Source: an uncultured bacterium | GTDB taxonomy: Bacteria > Planctomycetota > UBA1135 > GCA-002686595 | Assembly (NCBI GenBank): GCA_902826945.1 | Contig: CADEGS010000146.1 | Location: 1-11,261 of the forward strand | Direction: 5' to 3' | Length of the DNA stretch: 11,261 bases | In this document: positions 6,861 to 11,261 of the stretch, in pieces | Position numbering within the stretch: the stretch's first letter is position 1 | How the letters are laid out: every line of letters starts with the position of its first letter | Notes under the pieces: model-generated | Databases searched by the model: none | What the model saw: only the letters and a program-made list of their open reading frames with translations | Told to the model about the DNA's origin: nothing | Made by a program: the position numbers and the translations under genes

Positions 6861-6919
6861 GAGCGCCCCGAGCGGAGGAGCGGCCGCGCCACGGCGCGCG
6901 CGCTGCCCGCCGCGCGCAT
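6857..6919 (-). other. Possible 20-codon linking ORF between two leftward genes
   Basis: On the minus strand an ATG at 6919 overlaps by one base the TGA of the anchored protein gene (TGATG). The frame encodes 20 Arg/Ala-rich residues and ends in a TGA that overlaps the TTG start of the methyltransferase (TTGA). This would carry terminating ribosomes across the gap. The peptide itself looks meaningless. It may be chance, since short open frames are common at this base composition. Confidence 0.2.
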
Positions 6920-8214
6920 CAGCCGTCCTTCTTCTTGCGCTTGCCCTTGCCGGCCGCCGGCGAGGCCTTCTTCTTGCCGCCCGTCCCGGGCTCGGCGCCC
7001 GGCTCGGCGGCTCCGCCCGCCTTCGCTCCCGCCCCCGGCCTGGCGCCCGCGCCCTGCTTCGCGCCGCCGCCGCCGGGCGCGAGCGCCTGGCCCGCGCCGC
7101 CGCGCTGCCCCTTCTTGCGGCCGGGCTGCTGCGTCGCGACCTCCGGCCGCTCGCGCTCGGGCGGCGTGATCGAGCGCTTCCACTCGAGCAGCGTCGGGCT
7201 GAGCGGCACCGTCAGCGACTCGCGGTACCAGGGCGTCTCGCCGGGCTTCCCGACCGTCAGGTCGACCAGCCCCGGCGCGACGTGCTCGAAGCGCGCCACC
7301 CCGTTGTGCATCGGGGCGTGCAGCTCGCCGCCCCACACGCTGGTCAGCACGGCCTCCGTGCGCGCGAAGACGGGCCGCTTGCCCAGCCACTTCACTTCGA
7401 GCGCGACGGTGGAGAGCTCGGGCAGGGTCGCGTCCCAGGCGACCTCCTGGCCCTGCTCCAGCGTCCACGGCTCCGAGGAAGGCAGCTCGCGCACGACGCC
7501 CTCGAGCCCCGAGATCTCCGCGCGCCACGGTCCGGGCGCGAGCGAGGAGAACGAGTACGCGCCGCTCTCGTCGGTGGTCGTCTCGAGCGTGGCGGGGACG
7601 CCGCCGCTCCCGACCGCGGGCTGCGACACGAGCCGCACGCCGAGCGCCGGCACCGGCTGTCCGCGCGCGTCGCGCACGACGCCGTGCACCCAGGTCCCGT
7701 GTCGCATGCGCAGCTCCTGGCTGCGCCGCCGCATGGGGTTCTCCAGGCCGCTGACCACCAGGTCGTCGTGGCCCGCCGCGACGAAGCGCAAGCTGTACGT
7801 GCCCGGCGCGAGGAAGGCGCAGCTCCAGTCCCCGTTCGGCCCGGAGATCCTGTACGTGGTCTCCTCCGGCCAGCCCGCCGCGTCGGCCGGCGGCGCCCCG
7901 GCGATCACCGACATCGTGAAGGCGGGGATGGGCTCTCCCGTCGCGTCGTCGAGCAGCACGCCCTGGAGCGGGTAGCGCACGCGGCTCTCCGGCGCGGGCT
8001 CGGGCTCGCTCAGGGCCGCGGCGGGTGCCGCGGGGGCGCTGGCGGCGGCCGGTCCGGAGGGCGCGGGCGCGAGCGCGCGGGGCGGCTCGGGCTCGTCGTC
8101 GAGCCAGCGCGGAACGAGCAGGACCGCGCCGACACCGAGCACCGCGCAGCCGAGCAGGATCCCCGCCAGGCGCGCCGATCCGCGCTGGAAGGAGGCGGAA
8201 GAAGATCGATTCAT
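6919..8214 (-). CDS. Membrane-anchored protein with carboxypeptidase-regulatory-like domains and a basic tail
   Basis: This 431-residue protein has four regions. The first is an N-terminal anchor with Arg11/Arg15 followed by a hydrophobic stretch at about 17-36. The second is a Pro/Ala/Glu-rich linker at about 40-78. The third is a beta-rich region with at least two carboxypeptidase-regulatory-like modules: LQGVLLDDATGEPIPAFTMS with FLAPGTYSLRFVAAGHDDL (83-153), then VHGVVRDARGQPVPALGVRL with YSFSSLAPGPWRAEI (176-234). A possible third, weaker module covers about 268-345. The fourth is a Gly/Ala/Lys-rich low-complexity tail at 366-431 ending KGKRKKKDG. It should face the periplasm or cell surface. 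Cys23 after LLG is a weak lipobox, but the hydrophobic run continues past it, so a transmembrane anchor is likelier. The function is unknown. A good -10 (TAGAAT, 8227-8232) lies 12 nt before the ATG. The divergent neighbour is a HEAT/vWA gene. Confidence 0.8.
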   Translation of the reverse strand: MNRSSSASFQRGSARLAGILLGCAVLGVGAVLLVPRWLDDEPEPPRALAPAPSGPAAASAPAAPAAALSEPEPAPESRVRYPLQGVLLDDATGEPIPAFTMSVIAGAPPADAAGWPEETTYRISGPNGDWSCAFLAPGTYSLRFVAAGHDDLVVSGLENPMRRRSQELRMRHGTWVHGVVRDARGQPVPALGVRLVSQPAVGSGGVPATLETTTDESGAYSFSSLAPGPWRAEISGLEGVVRELPSSEPWTLEQGQEVAWDATLPELSTVALEVKWLGKRPVFARTEAVLTSVWGGELHAPMHNGVARFEHVAPGLVDLTVGKPGETPWYRESLTVPLSPTLLEWKRSITPPERERPEVATQQPGRKKGQRGGAGQALAPGGGGAKQGAGARPGAGAKAGGAAEPGAEPGTGGKKKASPAAGKGKRKKKDG

Positions 8215-8226
8215 GGGAGGCGCGCC

Positions 8227-8232
8227 ATTCTA
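8227..8232 (-). promoter_or_regulatory. Candidate -10 box of the anchored-protein gene
   Basis: Read on the minus strand this is TAGAAT, five of six with TATAAT, 12 nt before the ATG at 8214. There is no Shine-Dalgarno between them, so the transcript would be nearly leaderless. No recognisable -35 is found 17 nt upstream. Confidence 0.5.
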
Positions 8233-8348
8233 CCCCGCGCTGGCGGCGGCCGACCCGCGGCGCGGGGGTCGCGCGCGCCGGTCGGCAGGGCCCGGCCGCG
8301 AGGGTACGAGCGGACGCGTGGCGCGTTGGCGCGCGGGGCGGGTGCGAT

Positions 8349-8362
8349 CGGAAGCGCTTTCC
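8349..8362. promoter_or_regulatory. Possible operator-like palindrome in the divergent spacer
   Basis: AAGCGCTT (8352-8359) is a perfect 8-bp palindrome inside CGGAAGCGCTTTCC. It is one of the few T/A-bearing patches in the 187-bp spacer between the divergent anchored-protein and HEAT/vWA genes. The central NAAGCGCTTN form resembles sites of LacI-type regulators. No regulator gene is in the window, and the flanking symmetry is imperfect. Confidence 0.2.
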
Positions 8363-8401
8363 CTCGGGCGGAGCGCAACCGCGGCGGGCGCGGCGCGTCT
8401 C

Positions 8402-10102
8402 GTGGACGTGATCGGATGGCTCGCGATCCTGGCGCTCGTCGCCGGCGCGGCGGAGGACCCGCTGCGCGAGGCCCGGCGCGCGCTCGACGACCCCGACGCC
8501 GCGCAGCGCGAGCAGGCGGTGCGGCGCCTGGCACGGCTGGACGACGCGCGCGCCTGGGAGCTCGTCGCGGGCGCGCTCGCGGACCCGGCCGGGTCCGTGG
8601 CGGAGACGGCCGAGCTCGAGCTCGGCCGCGCGGGCTCCGACGCGGCGCTGGCGGCGCTCGTCGGGAGCGCGGGGCTCGCGGCGCGCGACGACGCGGTCGC
8701 GGCGCGCGCGGCGGAGGCGCTCGGGCGCTCCCCGCTGGCGCCGCCGGCCGACGCCCTCGAGCGGGCGCTCGGGCGTTCGGGCGAGGCGCGCGTGCTCGCG
8801 CTGTGGGCGCTCGAGCGCGCGGCGCGCGAGGGCCGCTGGGAGGGCTCGGCGGCGGTCGCGCGGCAGGTCGAGCGCCTGGCGAGCGGCGGCAGCCGGCGCG
8901 GCGACGCGCTGGGCGAGCGCACGGCGGCGCGCGCGCTCGCGTGCGCGCTCGTCCTGGGCGAGAGCGGCGAGGAGGCGGCTCGCGGACGGATCGAGCGCGC
9001 GCTCGCGAGCCCCGCGGCCGGGCTGCGCGCGGCCGCCTGCGCGCTGGCGGCCGAGCACCTCGCGCCGGCGGCGGCCGAGGCGCTCGCCGGGCGGGCGCTG
9101 GAGGACGACGACTGGCGCGTGCGCAGCGCGGCGCTCGACGCGCTGGCCGCGCTCGCGCGGGCCGAGGGCCTGGCGCGGCTCGTCGAGCGCCTCGAGGAGC
9201 GCGCGGAGCCGCGGCCGCGCCTGCGCGCGCGTGCGCTCGCGCTCCTGCGCGAGGTCTCCGGGCTGCGCCACGGCGCGGATCCGCGCCCGTGGCGCGACTG
9301 GCTCGCGCGCCGTGCGCGAGCGAGCGCGGGGGACCCCGAGAGCGTCCCCGGGGAAGGGCGAGGGTCCCGCCGCACGCGACGCGCTGCGCCGGCGGAGCGC
9401 GACGCGCGCGCTGCGATCCCCGGCGAGGGCACGGTCGCGCTCGAGCGCGTCGTCGTGCCCTCGGACCACGTCGCGTTCCTGTTCGATCTCTCCGGCTCGA
9501 TGTGGATGCGCCGCGGCGGGGCGCCCTCGCGCAAGGAGATCGCCGACGTGCGCTTCGCCGAGCTCCTCGGCCGGCTCGACCCGCGCACGCGCTTCCTCGT
9601 CGTGCCCTACACGCGCGAGCCGCATCCCTGGCGCGACGAGCCGGTGGCGGCCACGCGCGCGAACGTCCGGCAGGCCGCCGACGACTTCGCGCGCTGCCGG
9701 GAGCACGGCGCGGGGGATTTCTGGGAGGCGGCGCAGCTCGCCCTCGCGGCCGAGGAGATCGACACGATCGTCGTGCTGACGGACGGCGTGCCGACGGGCG
9801 GCGCGGTCAACCGCATGGAGCTCCTGGCGCGCCTCCTGGAGGAGCGCGGGCTCGCGCGGCGCGTCACGCTCGACGCGCTGCTCGTGGGCGCCTCGCCCGC
9901 GGCGATCGCCCGCTGGAGCGAGCTGTGCGCGGCCACGGGCGGGCGCTGCCTCCCGGTCGAGCTCGTGATGCCGGAGCCCGAGGCCGGCGCGCAGGGCCGC
10001 GGCCGCGGAGGGGCCGGCCGGCGGGCGCCGGAGCGGGGTCCCTCGCACGCGTTTGCATGCGCGCCGCGGCGGGCGACAATCCGCTCCCGATGGAGGAGCT
10101 GA
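8402..10102 (+). CDS. Secreted HEAT-repeat / von Willebrand factor A protein
   Basis: From the GTG at 8402 the product has 566 residues. It opens with a hydrophobic signal-like segment (VIGWLAILALVAGAAEDP, about 3-20). An Ala/Leu/Glu-rich alpha-solenoid of HEAT or PBS-lyase-like repeats follows to about residue 305 (for example DDWRVRSAALDALAAL), then a charged linker. The vWA domain carries the metal-site motif DLSGS at 362-366 in VAFLFDLSGSMWM and VVLTDGVPTGG around 457-467. The usual metal-site threonine is not evident, because the expected loop reads HGAGDFW (435-441). The role is probably protein-protein scaffolding in the periplasm; no enzyme motif is seen. The start is uncertain: GTGs at 8318, 8342 and 8408 are in frame and none has a Shine-Dalgarno. 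The last 44 or so residues are Arg/Gly-rich, look non-conserved, and overlap the next gene by 13 nt. Confidence 0.8.
   Translation: MDVIGWLAILALVAGAAEDPLREARRALDDPDAAQREQAVRRLARLDDARAWELVAGALADPAGSVAETAELELGRAGSDAALAALVGSAGLAARDDAVAARAAEALGRSPLAPPADALERALGRSGEARVLALWALERAAREGRWEGSAAVARQVERLASGGSRRGDALGERTAARALACALVLGESGEEAARGRIERALASPAAGLRAAACALAAEHLAPAAAEALAGRALEDDDWRVRSAALDALAALARAEGLARLVERLEERAEPRPRLRARALALLREVSGLRHGADPRPWRDWLARRARASAGDPESVPGEGRGSRRTRRAAPAERDARAAIPGEGTVALERVVVPSDHVAFLFDLSGSMWMRRGGAPSRKEIADVRFAELLGRLDPRTRFLVVPYTREPHPWRDEPVAATRANVRQAADDFARCREHGAGDFWEAAQLALAAEEIDTIVVLTDGVPTGGAVNRMELLARLLEERGLARRVTLDALLVGASPAAIARWSELCAATGGRCLPVELVMPEPEAGAQGRGRGGAGRRAPERGPSHAFACAPRRATIRSRWRS
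10052..10080 (+). promoter_or_regulatory. Candidate sigma-70-type promoter of the NAD(P)H-hydrate epimerase gene
   Basis: TTTGCA (10052-10057) and GACAAT (10075-10080) each match four of six consensus positions and are separated by exactly 17 nt. The start codon at 10090 lies 9 nt past the -10, so a transcript would begin almost at the ATG. The promoter sits inside the tail of the upstream HEAT/vWA reading frame. It argues against an in-frame ATG at 10057, which falls in the -35. Confidence 0.45.
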
Positions 10103-10821
10103 CGCTCTCCTGCGCCGCGGTGCGCGAGCTCGACCGGCGCGCGACCCTGGAGCTCGGCGTGCCCTCGATCGTGCTGATGGAGAACGCCGGGCGCGCCTGC
10201 GCCCTCGAGGCGCTGGCGCTGCTCGACGCGCCTGCGGGCGGGACCGTCGCCGTGTGCGCGGGGCCCGGCAACAACGGCGGCGACGGCTTCGTCGTGGCGC
10301 GCACGCTCGTCAACCGCGGGCACGACGCGCGCGTCCTCTTCCTCGGCGACGAGGCGCGGCTCGCGCGCGGCAGCCACGACCTGCGCACGAACGCGCGCGC
10401 TTGGCGCGCGATGGGAGGCGGGGTGACGTTCCTCGCGGGCACGGACGGGCTCGCGGCGCTGCGCGCGGCCCTGCGGGAGGCGCCGCTCGTCGTGGATGCG
10501 CTCTTCGGCACGGGGCTCGCGCGGCCGCTCGAGGGCGAGGCGCGCGCCGTCGTGGAGGCGCTCGAGGCCGAGGCCGACCGGCGCTCGGTCCTGGCGGTCG
10601 ACGTGCCGAGCGGGCTCGATGCGGACACGGGAGCGGTGCTCGGCGCCGCGGTGCGAGCGACCTGCACGGTGACCTTCGTGGCGCGCAAGCCCGGCCTGCT
10701 GTGCGGCGAAGGCCCGGCTCGCGCGGGGCGCGTGGTCGTGGCCGAGATCGGGATCCCGCGCCCGCTGCTCGAGGAGGCGCGGCGGGCTGCGGCGTCCGCG
10801 GGACGCGGCCCGGGCGGCTGA
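10090..10821 (+). CDS. nnrE: NAD(P)H-hydrate epimerase (YjeF N-terminal domain)
   Basis: This enzyme interconverts the R and S forms of damaged, hydrated NAD(P)H so that a dehydratase can restore the coenzyme. It acts in the cytoplasm. The 243-residue product has the full YjeF_N set: MENAGRA (30-36), the phosphate-binding loop CAGPGNNGGDGFVVAR (56-71), VVDALFGTGL with Asp136 (134-143), VDVPSGLDADTG (170-181) and TFVARKPGLL (195-204). The size is normal for a stand-alone epimerase; the ADP-dependent dehydratase domain fused to it in many bacteria is absent. The first 13 nt overlap the end of the HEAT/vWA frame, but a promoter-like pair lies just upstream, so it may be transcribed independently. 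The last 15 or so residues are Arg/Ala-rich and look non-conserved. Confidence 0.92.
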   Translation: MEELTLSCAAVRELDRRATLELGVPSIVLMENAGRACALEALALLDAPAGGTVAVCAGPGNNGGDGFVVARTLVNRGHDARVLFLGDEARLARGSHDLRTNARAWRAMGGGVTFLAGTDGLAALRAALREAPLVVDALFGTGLARPLEGEARAVVEALEAEADRRSVLAVDVPSGLDADTGAVLGAAVRATCTVTFVARKPGLLCGEGPARAGRVVVAEIGIPRPLLEEARRAAASAGRGPGG

Positions 10822-10836
10822 CGCGCGGGCCGCCCG
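10811..10836 (+). terminator. GC hairpin over the nnrE stop codon
   Basis: CGGGCGGC (10811-10818) pairs with GCCGCCCG (10829-10836) around a 10-nt loop that contains the TGA stop (10819-10821). No T tract follows. It is a possible terminator or 3'-end stabiliser of the epimerase mRNA. Confidence 0.4.
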
Positions 10837-10933
10837 CGGAGCGGGGCGATGCGCCGGGGCGAGCGGCGCGCTGGAGGAAGCGACGCGGCGGAGCGGACCG
10901 CGGCGGGCGGGCGACTGCGCCGGCGTGAAGCGT

Positions 10934-10951
10934 CCGCGAGAGCGCTCGCGG
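10934..10951. other. Perfect 7-bp hairpin between nnrE and the hydratase gene
   Basis: CCGCGAG (10934-10940) and CTCGCGG (10945-10951) pair around an AGCG loop, about 30 nt upstream of the candidate -10 of the next gene. It could be a second termination element or an operator. The rest of the 196-bp spacer shows no coding potential that I trust. Confidence 0.25.
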
Positions 10952-10983
10952 GGCCCGCGTGGAGCCGCGGCGCGCGTTTCTGG

Positions 10984-10989
10984 TAGAAC
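10984..10989 (+). promoter_or_regulatory. Candidate -10 box of the enoyl-CoA hydratase gene
   Basis: TAGAAC, preceded by TGG (an extended -10-like TGn), lies 28 nt before the ATG at 11018 and agrees with TATAAT at four of six positions. The implied leader of about 20 nt would contain the Shine-Dalgarno. No clear -35 is seen. Confidence 0.4.
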
Positions 10990-11006
10990 ACGCCCTGCGA
11001 CGCGAC

Positions 11007-11010
11007 GGAG
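11007..11010 (+). promoter_or_regulatory. Shine-Dalgarno of the enoyl-CoA hydratase gene
   Basis: GGAG (in ACGGAG) ends 7 nt before the ATG at 11018. It favours this start over the in-frame ATG at 11042. Confidence 0.6.
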
Positions 11011-11017
11011 CCCGCGC

Positions 11018-11261
11018 ATGAGCCTCGACGACCCCCGCACGATGTCCCACGGCAAGGTGAGCTACGCCACCGGCGACGGCGTGGCGCTCTTGACGCTCAC
11101 GAACCCGCCGGCCAACGGCTACTCGTACGAGATGATGCGCGACCTCGACGAGGCCGTGCTGCTCGCGCGCTTCGACCCCGCGGTGCAGGTGCTCGTGCTG
11201 GCCGGGGCGGGCGAGAAGTTCTTCTGCGCCGGCGCCGACATCGCGATGCTCGACGGCGTCA
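11018..11261 (+). CDS. Enoyl-CoA hydratase/isomerase family protein (3' end outside window)
   Basis: Only the first 81 codons are present. They encode MSLDDPRTMSHGKVSY, a beta-strand GDGVALLTLTNPPANGYSYE and then VQVLVLAGAGEKFFCAGADI. The last segment is the crotonase-fold loop that builds the oxyanion hole for the acyl-CoA thioester. The family hydrates, isomerises or cleaves acyl-CoA substrates in fatty-acid or related degradation. The catalytic glutamates lie in the missing part, so the exact reaction cannot be chosen. It has its own -10-like box and Shine-Dalgarno, so it is probably a separate transcript from nnrE. Confidence 0.88.
   Translation, partial: MSLDDPRTMSHGKVSYATGDGVALLTLTNPPANGYSYEMMRDLDEAVLLARFDPAVQVLVLAGAGEKFFCAGADIAMLDGV

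Noticed and set aside
8213..8401. Upstream extension of the HEAT/vWA frame from an ATG at 8213
   Set aside because: It would place 63 Arg/Ala/Gly-rich residues before a signal-like segment and start on top of the divergent gene's start codon. An internal GTG is more credible.
6857..10048. Minus-strand open frame of over 1,000 codons
   Set aside because: It runs antisense through the HEAT/vWA gene and out of frame through the anchored-protein gene, is Arg/Ala-rich and has no recognisable domain. Only its last 20 codons, in a gap, are noted separately.
7282..10089. Long plus-strand open frame extending upstream of nnrE
   Set aside because: Only the part from 10090 encodes a known family. The upstream part is an out-of-frame shadow of the HEAT/vWA gene and antisense to the anchored-protein gene.
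1..11261. CRISPR array, tRNA, rRNA or insertion sequence
   Set aside because: No regularly spaced repeats, cloverleaf-like segments, ribosomal RNA stretches, transposase motifs or terminal inverted repeats were seen on either strand.

Overview
The window is very G+C-rich (about three quarters by eye). Nearly every codon ends in G or C, there are long antisense shadow frames, and GTG or TTG start codons occur. Gene content (a HTTM-domain membrane protein, a carboxypeptidase-regulatory-like surface protein, a HEAT-repeat/von Willebrand A protein, several radical SAM proteins) suggests an environmental, large-genome bacterium. A G+C-rich Planctomycetota lineage is my first guess and Myxococcota the alternative. 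No marker gene settles this.

Layout, left to right. 1-1000 (+): the C-terminal part of a NodU/CmcH-type O-carbamoyltransferase, overlapping by 4 nt a 54-residue one-helix DUF5989-type protein. 1150-2610 (+): a HTTM membrane protein. 2611-2819: a convergent spacer full of hairpins, ending in a 16-bp stem that contains the stop of the next gene. 2820-4217 (-) and 4470-5978 (+): two divergently transcribed radical SAM proteins with B12-binding-like N-terminal domains. 5988-6860 (-): a class I SAM-dependent methyltransferase, convergent with the second radical SAM gene and probably co-transcribed with 6919-8214 (-), an anchored protein with carboxypeptidase-regulatory-like folds and a lysine-rich tail. 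8402-10102 (+): a secreted HEAT/vWA protein. 10090-10821 (+): NAD(P)H-hydrate epimerase. 11018 to the right edge (+): the start of an enoyl-CoA hydratase/isomerase.

Working together. The left half (carbamoyltransferase, DUF5989 protein, two radical SAM proteins, methyltransferase) looks like the edge of a locus that builds and decorates a surface glycan, lipid or natural product. That is inference from families and adjacency, because no scaffold-building enzyme lies inside the window. The right half mixes surface/scaffold proteins with housekeeping metabolism (metabolite repair, acyl-CoA chemistry).

Two regulatory patterns stand out. Several genes have a TAGnAT-like -10 box upstream, either about 10 nt before a start lacking a Shine-Dalgarno (leaderless-like) or about 30 nt before a start that has one. 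In addition, three gene ends carry GC hairpins that include the stop codon but have no T tract. I saw no rRNA, tRNA, CRISPR array, insertion sequence or attachment site. No stretch longer than 300 bases lacks a gene.
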